Assembly (NCBI RefSeq): GCF_000243415.2
Contig: NZ_KI912270.1
Coordinates: forward strand, 124,001-188,000
From: Mycolicibacterium tusciae JS617
GTDB taxonomy: Bacteria > Actinomycetota > Actinomycetes > Mycobacteriales > Mycobacteriaceae
Reading direction: 5' to 3'
DNA: 64,000 nt
Program-made: the position numbers and the translations under genes
The notes under the pieces: generated by a model
Seen by the model: only the letters and a program-made list of their open reading frames with translations
Database searches by the model: none
Told to the model about the DNA's origin: nothing
Part shown: piece after piece, positions 48,727-56,841 of the stretch
How the letters are laid out: every line of letters starts with the position of its first letter
Position numbering within the stretch: the first letter of the stretch is position 1

Positions 48727-49341
48727 CTACTCGGCAGGGTCCGTGCCCGCGATTGACGTGATCAGGTGGTCGATGCCGGCACTCGCTTCATCACGCGCTT
48801 TCTCGACATCGGCCGCGTTCGCGACGAACAGCGCCGCCTCATTCGCTGCGGCGTTGATCAGCCGCGCCATCATGCGGGTCGACGGCAACGGTCGCACGTC
48901 GCCGACCTCGATACCGCGCCGCAACAACCGGTCGAGGACATCGAGCGTGTAGCGGTCGTCGATCTGGTGCCACCGAACGAACCCGAGGACCGACAGCGCA
49001 TCGGTGAGCACGACCTGGCGGACGTAGGGATCGGTACACCAGGCCAACAGATTGTGTGCCGACACCCGGATGATTTCCAGCGGCGAGGTGATGCCGTCGC
49101 TCCACTGCTTGGCCCTGCGCACGCCCTCTTCCTCGAACTCTGCGAGCAGGGCCTCAAGCACCGCGGCCTTATCGCGAAAGTGGTGGTAGAAGGCGCCCTT
49201 GCTGGATTCGGCGCGGATCAGGATCGTGCCGATGCTGCATCCGTGATAGCCGTGCTCGGCGAACAACTCGCGCGCGGCGGTGAGGATGGCAGCGCGGGTC
49301 GCGGCACGGCGTTGTGCCTGGGTGCGTCTTATCTCAGCCAT
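48727..49341 (-). CDS. TetR-family regulator, likely repressor of the divergent membrane gene
   Basis: A 204-residue regulator starting MAEIRRTQAQRRAATRAAIL. The helix-turn-helix occupies residues 15-62 (FAEHGYHGCSIGTILI, then SSKGAFYHHFRDKAAVLEAL). The rest is the ligand-binding domain with a Trp/Tyr-rich patch. A perfect 29-bp palindrome begins 13 bp upstream of its start and ends just before the divergent gene, so it probably represses both. The ligand is unknown; the membrane partner suggests a hydrophobic compound. Confidence 0.9.
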   Translation of the reverse strand: MAEIRRTQAQRRAATRAAILTAARELFAEHGYHGCSIGTILIRAESSKGAFYHHFRDKAAVLEALLAEFEEEGVRRAKQWSDGITSPLEIIRVSAHNLLAWCTDPYVRQVVLTDALSVLGFVRWHQIDDRYTLDVLDRLLRRGIEVGDVRPLPSTRMMARLINAAANEAALFVANAADVEKARDEASAGIDHLITSIAGTDPAE

Positions 49342-49353
49342 TCGGCCACCTCA

Positions 49354-49382
49354 TTAGATACAGACTACTAGTCTGTATCTAA
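49354..49382. promoter_or_regulatory. perfect 29-bp palindrome, TetR operator
   Basis: Two 14-bp arms (TTAGATACAGACTA and its exact complement TAGTCTGTATCTAA) flank one central C at 49368. It occupies the short gap between two divergent genes, the classic place for a TetR operator, and is long and perfect enough that chance is very unlikely. Confidence 0.88.
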
Positions 49383-49404
49383 CTACCGCGGGAAGTTGGA
49401 CCTG

Positions 49405-50061
49405 ATGTCCCTGATCGACGCGCTCGGGCTTGCCAGCGGAATTTTCTGGATCTTCACCTACGCATGCGTGATACGACGTGGACTGCTCGACCGCACGTAC
49501 GCGATGCCATTTCTCGCCCTGGCGATGAACATCACCTGGGAGTTCCTGTTCACGTTCGTCTATCCGTCGGTCGGCGGGATCATGCAGGAATCCATCAACG
49601 CGATCTGGCTCGCCGCCGACATCGCCATCCTGGCGATCTTCTTGAAGTACTGGCGCACCGACTACCCGAAAAACCTTCCCGAGTCGTACTTCTGGCCCAT
49701 GTTCGTCTTCACGTTCGCGATGGTCGCCCCGATGATGGTCGCCACGGTGTCGGTGTTCGGGCGCGACGACGGCTCGGTCTATACGGCATTCATCGACAAC
49801 ATCGTCATGTCCGTGCTGTTTCTGACCATGCTTCTGCGCCGCGGTGACCGGCGCGGCCAAAGCATGTGGATCGCGTGGGGCAAGCTGCTCGGCACGCTGA
49901 CCGCCGCCCTCTCGCAGTACCTCTACGACCCTGGAAACGTCCTCTGGTTGGTGATCTACGTCGAGATCCTGATCCTGGATCTGCTTTACGTGTTCTTGCT
50001 GTCGAAAGCCCCGCGATATCAACGCGATGAGGTGAAAGTCTCTGCAGTCGCGCTGCGCTGA
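49405..50061 (+). CDS. seven-helix membrane protein, Pyr4-type terpene cyclase-like
   Basis: A 218-residue protein (from ATG 49405; TTG 49396 is possible) with seven predicted membrane helices. Helix 2 holds AMNITWEFLF and helix 7 holds EILILDLLYVF. In fungal Pyr4-type membrane terpene cyclases, which cyclise meroterpenoid polyenes without metal, a Trp-Glu in helix 2 and an Asp in the last helix are essential, and the fold has seven helices; the layout here agrees. No prenyltransferase or epoxidase gene is adjacent. The enzyme role is inference from motif position, and a transporter or sensor role is possible. It is divergent from the TetR gene and shares its operator. Confidence 0.6.
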   Translation: MSLIDALGLASGIFWIFTYACVIRRGLLDRTYAMPFLALAMNITWEFLFTFVYPSVGGIMQESINAIWLAADIAILAIFLKYWRTDYPKNLPESYFWPMFVFTFAMVAPMMVATVSVFGRDDGSVYTAFIDNIVMSVLFLTMLLRRGDRRGQSMWIAWGKLLGTLTAALSQYLYDPGNVLWLVIYVEILILDLLYVFLLSKAPRYQRDEVKVSAVALR

Positions 50062-50248
50062 GGACCGAAGACGCCAGGGTTGTGACCCCCAAGCAGGCTG
50101 GCCGCCGCCGTCGTTCATCGGATAATTGACGCCAACGTGACTTATGGTGGCTCGGCACCCTCCGAGTCGCGTGCGGTGTCGGAGCGCGCTCGCGCGTCCA
50201 CCACCAGTCCGCGTAGGCCGCGGACCCGCCACAGGAAAGCGACGCGAT

Positions 50249-51256
50249 ATGAAGGTTCCCGATAACACGCCGGTCAGGCTGACCGCGGCAGGTGTAGCGC
50301 TGATATGTGTGCTCGCCGGCTGTGGCAAGAATGACAAAGAGACGACGTCGAGTTCGTCCGCAGCGGAGAGCAGCACCACGAGCGCGGCAATGACGACGGC
50401 GGCCGAGGCCGAGCCCGCGGCGAATGACTACAGTTCCCTGCTCATGGCCGTCGAGGACATCGACGCGCCTGTACCGTTCATCGCCGAGCCGCCGAAGGTC
50501 AATCCGAACGGTCCGAGCGGTATGCAGGGCGTCGAGGCGATGTACCACAACGCCGACAACACCGCGATGATCAAAGACAGTATCGCGGTCTTCGCCACTC
50601 CGGCCGAGGCCACAGAATTCCTCAACGCCGCAGTAACGGATCTTCCCGCCTCCACGGTGATGGGAACCGCAGAGACGTCGCCGTTCGGTTCCGATGGGGT
50701 ATTAGTGCCTGGGACCTCACCGGACGGCACCACGGCCATCACGGTGCTGATGTTCAGCGAACAGAACGCCGTTGTTGAACTCGAGTTTCTAAGTCCCCCA
50801 GGTGATCTCGGTCCGGTGCCGGCGGATTTCGTGACATCGGTCGGTCAGCTTCAATTCGACGCCCTCACGGCGGGGCTGCCGGAAATCACTCCCCCGGCTC
50901 CTGCGGGTGCGGCCACGCCTGCGCCCGCCACCGTCAACGTCGACGGCAAGCCGGTGAATGTCTCGGGCCAGGTGGTGTGCGCGACCAATGACGGCAAGTA
51001 CTCGATAGCCGTCGGTGACATGGCCACTGGAATCATCGTCGGTCTGGAGCCGGACGCCTCGGTGGTACACAACGTGGGACTCGGCACCGTCGACGGTGTG
51101 GTCATGAGCTTCACCGAGGGAGTGCCGGGCAATACCGCAACGGCCACGAAGGACGGTAACGCCTACCAGATCACCGGCACGGCTTCCGGTGTCAGTGAAG
51201 CCAATCCGGGAGAACAGATCACCAAGCCCTTCGACATAACTGTCACGTGCCCCTGA
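50249..51256 (+). CDS. lipoprotein with C-terminal LpqH (19-kDa antigen) domain
   Basis: A 335-residue lipoprotein starting MKVPDNTPVRLTAAGVALIC at ATG 50249, after AGGAAAG. The lipobox is VLAGC, so it is anchored by lipid at that cysteine. After a Ser/Thr-rich linker, residues about 60-215 form a domain I cannot name. An Ala/Pro hinge near 225-240 leads to an LpqH-like domain (NVDGKPVNVSGQVVCATNDG to FDITVTCP) with a Cys pair. LpqH itself has only this last domain, so this is a two-domain variant. It is surface-exposed. Confidence 0.8.
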   Translation: MKVPDNTPVRLTAAGVALICVLAGCGKNDKETTSSSSAAESSTTSAAMTTAAEAEPAANDYSSLLMAVEDIDAPVPFIAEPPKVNPNGPSGMQGVEAMYHNADNTAMIKDSIAVFATPAEATEFLNAAVTDLPASTVMGTAETSPFGSDGVLVPGTSPDGTTAITVLMFSEQNAVVELEFLSPPGDLGPVPADFVTSVGQLQFDALTAGLPEITPPAPAGAATPAPATVNVDGKPVNVSGQVVCATNDGKYSIAVGDMATGIIVGLEPDASVVHNVGLGTVDGVVMSFTEGVPGNTATATKDGNAYQITGTASGVSEANPGEQITKPFDITVTCP

Positions 51257-51374
51257 CGGTCTGATATCTGCGGTACTTGAGCCACCCCACCCGGGGAGCG
51301 AGGCCCGGGTGATGAGTTTTGCGGTCCTTGTCGGTCTGCCCTTCAACAGCAACCGTCGACCAAGGAGTTCTCCC

Positions 51375-51809
51375 ATGACCGTCACCTCTCATCATGCAGA
51401 CCCCGCACGCATCTCGCCGGAGCGTGCGGCATCTCGCCGAAGCCACAGGATCGGCGTTGCCATCAGCGCGCTCGTCGGAGCGTTCCTCGCGTTCGACGCG
51501 TTCGGCAAGCTCGCGGGCATCCAGCAGGTCGAGGACGGCACGCAGACACTCGGATTCCCGGTCGGCCAGGCGCTGGTCATGGGCGTCGTGCTGTCGGTCT
51601 GCGTGTTGGTCTACGCGATTCCGCGCACGGCTGTCCTAGGGGCCCTGGGCATCACGGCCTACCTTGGCGGAGCGGTGACCGCGAATATGCGAGTGGAGGC
51701 CCCGCTGTTCACTCACGTGTTGTTCGCGGTGTATCTCGGCGTGCTGATGTGGGTCGGACTCGCCCTTCGCCGTCCGCAACTGCTGACGATCGTCGGCCTG
51801 AAACGCTGA
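51375..51809 (+). CDS. DoxX-like membrane protein
   Basis: A 144-residue protein starting MTVTSHHADPARISPERAAS at ATG 51375, seven bases after AAGGAG. Four predicted membrane helices (from IGVAISALVGAFLAFDAFGK to HVLFAVYLGVLMWVGLAL) and the FDAFGKLAG segment fit the DoxX/DoxD-like superfamily. Function in mycobacteria is mostly unknown; links to redox defence exist for some members. No operon partner is clear. Confidence 0.75.
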   Translation: MTVTSHHADPARISPERAASRRSHRIGVAISALVGAFLAFDAFGKLAGIQQVEDGTQTLGFPVGQALVMGVVLSVCVLVYAIPRTAVLGALGITAYLGGAVTANMRVEAPLFTHVLFAVYLGVLMWVGLALRRPQLLTIVGLKR

Positions 51810-51977
51810 AAACCGTTCGCGCAGAGACGCACAATCACCGCCGTCTTGCGCGGTGCGCCGCCTGCGACCGGGAGGTCCTCGACGACGACTTCGACAGCGT
51901 CGCGCTTCGAGATCCGCGTCACCTGCCCCTAGTACGGGCGTAGCGTCCCGGTATGAGCGCAGAAGTGATCCTCGGGG

Positions 51978-52139
51978 GTGGATTCCTCGTCTTCACTGCG
52001 GTGCATCAAGCGGCGCGAGCACGAGGCATTTCTCCGATGGCAAGAAAGCGAGGCCGGCAAGAACTTCCGCTGGGTCGGCAAAGACGGCACCGGGGAGCAG
52101 CCCTTCAACACCGAAGGGCCCGTGGGCGGATCAGATTGA
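51978..52139 (+). CDS. possible 53-residue protein
   Basis: A short frame starting at GTG 51978 and ending QPFNTEGPVGGSD. It contains KRREHEAFLRWQESEAGKN, a charged, protein-like segment unlike the Arg-rich shadows in the other frames. It ends 17 bp before the convergent SDR gene. No distinct ribosome binding site is visible and the frame is closed upstream at 51966, so it may instead be the tail of a decayed gene. Between 51810 and 51977 I see nothing else I can support. Confidence 0.35.
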   Translation: MDSSSSLRCIKRREHEAFLRWQESEAGKNFRWVGKDGTGEQPFNTEGPVGGSD

Positions 52140-52156
52140 CGTTCCGTATCCATGCC

Positions 52157-53047
52157 CTAAATGGGCAGGCTTGTGCCGGTCTCACTCTCGGCGAATTCCC
52201 AGAGCTTTCGGGCGTCCTCGTAGTCACAGGCATGCGCCGCGCGGCCACTGAGCGTCGGCCCGCCTTTGAATCCGAACCTTCCGTCGATGCCCACGTAACT
52301 GCCCGGGGGAATCGGCTCGCTGATGCAGTACAGCGTCGGCGCGGCACCGGCGTCGATGTCATTGCCGACCACGTTGGCCACCGAGGTTACGACCGAATGG
52401 AATCCAGACATCAGCCGGGTGTCGGAGATGTTGGGCAGGTTAGACGCCACCCACCCTGGATGCGTCAGGTACGACGTCACCGGCGAGCCCGCCGCGCGCA
52501 GGCGGCGATCCAACTCCAACCCCCACAACATCATGGCCAACTTCGAGCGGCCGTACGCCGGAAACGAAGACCACTTCCGCGAGCGGAGATGCGGATCATC
52601 GAACGCGATCGTGGCCGATTTGTGGGCATCGGAGCCGACGTTGATGATCTTCGAACGCACCCGCTCGAACAGCAGGTTGGTCAACGCGAACGGACCGAGG
52701 AAGTTCGTGCCCATCGTCATCTCGAAGCCGTCGACGGTGTCACTGCGCTTCTGCGCCACCATGCCCGCGTTGTTGATCAGGATGTCGACGTCGCCGGTGA
52801 GGAGATCGGGAAACGCCCGCACCGAGGATTGGTCGGCGAGGTCGAGCTTGACGACTGCGGTGTCACCGCCGATCTCCGCCGCGCGCTGCGCGCCAAGGTC
52901 CAGGTTGCGCACAGCCAGGATCACGTGCGCACCGGCGCGGGTCAGCGCTCGCGCCGTCCCCAGGCCCACACCATTGGTGGCGCCGGTAACGATGATGCGC
53001 TTACCACTCAAATCGCCGAGTCGGCTCGGCGCCCAGTTTGATGTCAC
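52157..53047 (-). CDS. short-chain dehydrogenase, retinol-dehydrogenase-like
   Basis: A 296-residue Rossmann oxidoreductase. The cofactor motif is VTGATNGVGLGTARAL, NNAG is in DILINNAGMVAQ, and the catalytic Tyr-x3-Lys is in PAYGRSKLAMM. Its layout resembles the WW-oxidoreductase/retinol dehydrogenase group acting on hydrophobic alcohols. I place the start at GTG 53047 (reads V-TSNWAPSRLGD). It is divergent from the five-gene operon beginning at 53121. Confidence 0.9.
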   Translation of the reverse strand: MTSNWAPSRLGDLSGKRIIVTGATNGVGLGTARALTRAGAHVILAVRNLDLGAQRAAEIGGDTAVVKLDLADQSSVRAFPDLLTGDVDILINNAGMVAQKRSDTVDGFEMTMGTNFLGPFALTNLLFERVRSKIINVGSDAHKSATIAFDDPHLRSRKWSSFPAYGRSKLAMMLWGLELDRRLRAAGSPVTSYLTHPGWVASNLPNISDTRLMSGFHSVVTSVANVVGNDIDAGAAPTLYCISEPIPPGSYVGIDGRFGFKGGPTLSGRAAHACDYEDARKLWEFAESETGTSLPI

Positions 53048-53120
53048 GCTGTGACGATAGCCAGGGGGCGGCTGGGCGCAAACGTTGACATGACAGATTC
53101 CGCCTGGTTGTCTACCGCCG

Positions 53121-53564
53121 ATGAGCGACGGTGCCCGCGAGATCGAGAATCTCATATACACCTACGCCGAACGTCTGGACGCAGGCGACCTCGACGGCGT
53201 TGCCGCACTGTTCGCCCGCGGACGGATCTGCGGCATGGAGGACGGGCCGCCGGAAACCGTCTTCGCCGGCGCTTCCGGGGTCCGCCAGATGTACGAGATG
53301 GCGACGCGCCTCTACGATGACGGCACCCCAAAGACCAAACACTTCACCACGAATGTGCGCCTGGAGGTCGACGAGGCCTCCGGAACCGCGCGCGGTAGCG
53401 CCTACTACTGCGTCACCCAGGCGACACCGGACCTGCCCCTCCAGATCATCGTGACCGGCCATTACCGCGACACGTTTCACAAGATCGACGGCATCTGGTG
53501 GTTCGACACCCGCATCATGTACGTCGATCAACTCGGCGATACCAGCCACCACCTGAAGTTCTGA
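53121..53564 (+). CDS. SnoaL-like (NTF2-fold) protein
   Basis: A 147-residue protein starting MSDGAREIENLIYTYAERLD. The pattern of an N-terminal helix pair followed by a curved sheet (CVTQATPDLPLQIIVTGHYRD, WWFDTRIMYVDQLGD) fits the SnoaL/NTF2 fold, seen in polyketide cyclases, ketosteroid isomerases and dehydratases. It is the first gene of an operon; the sulfotransferase follows after 4 bp. Its reaction is not predictable from sequence alone. Confidence 0.82.
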   Translation: MSDGAREIENLIYTYAERLDAGDLDGVAALFARGRICGMEDGPPETVFAGASGVRQMYEMATRLYDDGTPKTKHFTTNVRLEVDEASGTARGSAYYCVTQATPDLPLQIIVTGHYRDTFHKIDGIWWFDTRIMYVDQLGDTSHHLKF

Positions 53565-53568
53565 CCCG

Positions 53569-54753
53569 GTGGACGATCCCTTCGACGCGACGGGTCTCGC
53601 GACGGCAGCGCAACAGAAGGAGGGGCTTGGCGATTGGGGGCCGCTGCCGTTCGAGGAGCCGCTGAGCGTGCTGGCAGCCAGCTACCGCTCGGCAGATCTG
53701 AGCGACATCGGTGTGCACATCCTGCGCTCGGGTCTGGTGCACAGCCTGCGGATGAGGCTGCGCGCCCAAGAGTGGATCCGGCGCCATCCGGAGATTGCCG
53801 AGGAGGTCATCGTCGCACCCATCGTGGTAGTCGGCATGATGCGCAGCGGAACCACCCTGCTGCAGCGACTTCTGGCCGCCGACAACCGCTTTCACTGTGC
53901 GTATGGGTGGGAGGTCGTCGAGGTCGCCCCTCGGCTCGACTACGACTGGTCCGCCGGAGAGGACCCGAGGATCGCCGTGAGTGAGAGGCGCGAAGCGATA
54001 TCGCGCGAACTCGCCCCGGAGTTGTTCGCCATCCACCCGATGTATGCCCGCGAGCCCGAAGAGGAGATCGTGTTCCTGTCGGATGCGTTCTTGTCGCATG
54101 TGCCGGAGTCGGGTGCACAGGTGCCCTCATACCGAGAGTGGATTGACGGACAGGACTTCGCACCGGCGTACGCATACCTGCACAGGATGTTGCAGTTTCT
54201 CCAATGGCAGAAGCGCCAACGCGGCGTTACCGCACAGCGATGGGTGCTCAAATCCCCTGCGCACCTTGGCTATCTGGATACCCTGCGGCACCAATTCCCC
54301 GATCTGCACGTGGTGCACATGCACCGTGATACGAGCGAGACGATCCCCTCGGGCGCCAGCCTCAACGCGACGTTGCACGCGATGCACTCCGATGAGGTGG
54401 ATCGCCACCGAGTCGGGGCGCAGTGGCTGCAACGGATGGGCTGGACCAATGATCGTGCGATGGTAGCCCGCTCAGGTTGGAGCGACGAGTTCGAGCGTTG
54501 CACCGACATCGAGTTCTCCGACGCGGTCGCCGATCCGATCGGGCAGGTGGCCCGTGTCTACGCGGCGATCGGTTCGACGCTGACCTCCGACGCCGAATCG
54601 GCGATGCGCCGCTGGCTGGCGCAGCGTCCGCGGGAACCCGCTCGACCGTCGTACTCGACGGAAGATTTCGGGCTCAGCGACAGCGAGATCGACCAACGGT
54701 TTGCCGACTACAACTCTCGTTTCCGCGCCGCGGCCACGTCGAGGAGGAACTGA
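53569..54753 (+). CDS. PAPS-dependent sulfotransferase family protein
   Basis: A 394-residue protein starting at GTG 53569 (reads V-DDPFDATGLATAAQQ). The 5'-phosphosulfate loop is VVGMMRSGTTLLQRLL, and the 3'-phosphate loop is HMHRDTSETIPSGASLN, the pair that binds PAPS. Such enzymes transfer sulfate to a hydroxyl or amine of a lipid or small molecule; the acceptor is unknown. The stop overlaps the start of the DUF1214 gene (TGATG). The same set of families (sulfotransferase, SDR, DUF1214) occurs together in M. tuberculosis at Rv3529c-Rv3531c, as I recall. Confidence 0.88.
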   Translation: MDDPFDATGLATAAQQKEGLGDWGPLPFEEPLSVLAASYRSADLSDIGVHILRSGLVHSLRMRLRAQEWIRRHPEIAEEVIVAPIVVVGMMRSGTTLLQRLLAADNRFHCAYGWEVVEVAPRLDYDWSAGEDPRIAVSERREAISRELAPELFAIHPMYAREPEEEIVFLSDAFLSHVPESGAQVPSYREWIDGQDFAPAYAYLHRMLQFLQWQKRQRGVTAQRWVLKSPAHLGYLDTLRHQFPDLHVVHMHRDTSETIPSGASLNATLHAMHSDEVDRHRVGAQWLQRMGWTNDRAMVARSGWSDEFERCTDIEFSDAVADPIGQVARVYAAIGSTLTSDAESAMRRWLAQRPREPARPSYSTEDFGLSDSEIDQRFADYNSRFRAAATSRRN

Positions 54754-56006
54754 TGTCAGATTTCACAGGTGACCCGGTGGCGACCGAGTCGCAACACGAA
54801 CAGGAGCTGGCCGCACTCGACCTGACCAACCACCCCACTGTCAGGGCCGCGTACCGCAGCGTCGCCGAGAAGTGGCTCAGTCGGGCCAAAGCCTCCGACG
54901 CCATGCGCGAACGGTTCGACGACGCGTTCGCCGAGGTGATGTTCTCGGCAGCCGTGTGGTCGTCCAATCAGGACAAACTCCGCCCGAAGATCAGCTGCAT
55001 CACGCGGATCGGTCATCCGGTCGCGGATCGTCCCATCCCGGGATCACGTTGGGGTATCGACAATCCCGACAGTGTCTATCGGGTGATACCCATCTCGGGC
55101 GACGAACGCTATGAGATTCACGGTCGCGTGGGCCCCAACCGGATGACGGAGAACTATTTCACGCTGTGGGATCGCAACATGGGTACCGTGGCGGTGCTGA
55201 ACGGCCGCACGATGCAGGTCGACAGCGACGGCTCGTTCGTGATTTCCGTCGATTCCGACCCCGCTGACGGGCGTGAAAACCACGTGCAGACGACGCAGGA
55301 GGCGCACGAGTTCTACATCCGCGATGTGCTGCTCGACTGGGACCGCGATGACGTGAATCATTTGGCGGTGCAACGGCTCGGTGCAGAACCGAAGACGCCG
55401 CCGCGCACTCTCGACGAGCAGGCTGACGCCACTGCAGCGATGATGGCCTACTTTGCGGACTTCACCGGCAAGCTCAGCCACGGGGTTTACAAGATGGCGC
55501 CCAACAACTTCAACCTCGCGTGGTCGGCCGATCGTGTCGGCGCGATGCGCAACCAGGTGTACGTGATGGGCCGCTTCGAGTTGAGTCCCGGCGAGACGTT
55601 CGTGGTCGACGTCAGCGACGGTGGGGCCGAGTACTTCACGGTGCCGCTGAGCAATATTTGGGGCACCACTTTGGACATCGTCGACCGCACGGGCAGTCTC
55701 AACAAGGCGCAGTCAGTGCCGAATGAGGACGGCACCTACACCTACGTCATCTCCCCGACCGACCCCGGCGTCGCGAACTGGATCGACTCCGATGGTCTGC
55801 ACGAAGCCATCCTGACGCTGCGCATGGCAGAGTTCGGCGGTGACGGGCCCAAGGAGGATCTCGGTGCTAGCGGACGGGTGGTGAGGCTCGACGACCTCGA
55901 CAACGAGGTGCCGTCACTGCCTCGGGTGTCCACAGCGGAACGGGCCGCCGAACTGGCCGATCGTCGAGCGGCTTATCTGCGCCGACTGCCTGAAGGGACG
56001 AATTGA
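54753..56006 (+). CDS. DUF1214 domain protein
   Basis: A 417-residue protein starting MSDFTGDPVATESQHEQ at ATG 54753, after GAGGAGGAA. The C-terminal part (about 240-400) fits DUF1214, with PLSNIWGTTLDIVDRTGSLN and GTYTYVISPTDPGVANWI. No signal peptide is evident, unlike many DUF1214 proteins. The family has no defined activity. It is coupled to the sulfotransferase by overlap and followed by an SDR gene after 1 bp, so it likely acts on the same compound. Confidence 0.85.
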   Translation: MSDFTGDPVATESQHEQELAALDLTNHPTVRAAYRSVAEKWLSRAKASDAMRERFDDAFAEVMFSAAVWSSNQDKLRPKISCITRIGHPVADRPIPGSRWGIDNPDSVYRVIPISGDERYEIHGRVGPNRMTENYFTLWDRNMGTVAVLNGRTMQVDSDGSFVISVDSDPADGRENHVQTTQEAHEFYIRDVLLDWDRDDVNHLAVQRLGAEPKTPPRTLDEQADATAAMMAYFADFTGKLSHGVYKMAPNNFNLAWSADRVGAMRNQVYVMGRFELSPGETFVVDVSDGGAEYFTVPLSNIWGTTLDIVDRTGSLNKAQSVPNEDGTYTYVISPTDPGVANWIDSDGLHEAILTLRMAEFGGDGPKEDLGASGRVVRLDDLDNEVPSLPRVSTAERAAELADRRAAYLRRLPEGTN

Positions 56007-56007
56007 C

Positions 56008-56841
56008 ATGGGACGCTGGTTGATTACCGGATGCTCGACGGGGATCGGGCGAGAAATCGCCAAGGCCGCGCTGGAGGCGGGGCACTCCGTCGTGGTCACC
56101 GCGCGGCGGACTGAGACGGTGGCCGATTTCGCCGACGCCTACGGCGACCGCGCGACCGTGGTTGCATTGGACGTCACCGACAAGGGTCAGATCACCTCGG
56201 CGGTCAAAGCGGCGGAGGACGCATTTGGCGGGATCGACGTTCTGGTCAACAACGCGGGCAACGGTTACCTGTCCGCGATCGAAGAGGGTGAGGACGACAA
56301 GGTCCGTAAGCTGTTCGACACCAATTACTTCGGTGTGGTCGACACGATCAAGGCGGTACTCCCCCAGATGCGTGAGCGCCAATCGGGACACATCGTGAAC
56401 ATCTCGTCGATGACAGGTCTGGTCGCCAACCCGCCGAATGCGTACTACTCGTCGACGAAGTTCGCGCTCGAAGCACTGACCGAAGCGTTGGCGCAGGAGG
56501 TGAAACCGCTCGGCATCAAGGTGACCGCTATCGAGCCCGGCGCGTTCCGCACCGATTGGGCCGCCCGTTCGATGTGGGAATCCTCAACTCCGATCGGCGA
56601 TTACGACGATAACGTCGGCGCTCGCAAGACGCTGATCAAGGAGTTCGCCAACCACCTACCGGGTGATCCACGCAAGGTCGCCGAAGCCGTGCTGATGGTA
56701 ACCAAACTCGACGATCCACCGCTGCGACTCCTCCTTGGGCGCGACGTGCTCAAGGCGGTGCGAGACAAGCTTGCCGCGTTCTCCGCCTCCATCGACGAAT
56801 GGGAATCCGTCACCAAAGACGTCAACTTCGGAAAGCAGTGA
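56008..56841 (+). CDS. short-chain dehydrogenase/reductase
   Basis: A 277-residue classical SDR starting MGRWLITGCSTGIGREIAKA. The NAD(P) motif is TGCSTGIG, NNAG is in VLVNNAGNGY, the catalytic Ser is in VNISSMTGL and Tyr-x3-Lys in NAYYSSTKFALEA. The Arg pair after the second beta strand (TARRTET) suggests NADP(H). It is the fourth gene of the operon; the next start overlaps its stop (TGATG). Confidence 0.9.
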   Translation: MGRWLITGCSTGIGREIAKAALEAGHSVVVTARRTETVADFADAYGDRATVVALDVTDKGQITSAVKAAEDAFGGIDVLVNNAGNGYLSAIEEGEDDKVRKLFDTNYFGVVDTIKAVLPQMRERQSGHIVNISSMTGLVANPPNAYYSSTKFALEALTEALAQEVKPLGIKVTAIEPGAFRTDWAARSMWESSTPIGDYDDNVGARKTLIKEFANHLPGDPRKVAEAVLMVTKLDDPPLRLLLGRDVLKAVRDKLAAFSASIDEWESVTKDVNFGKQ

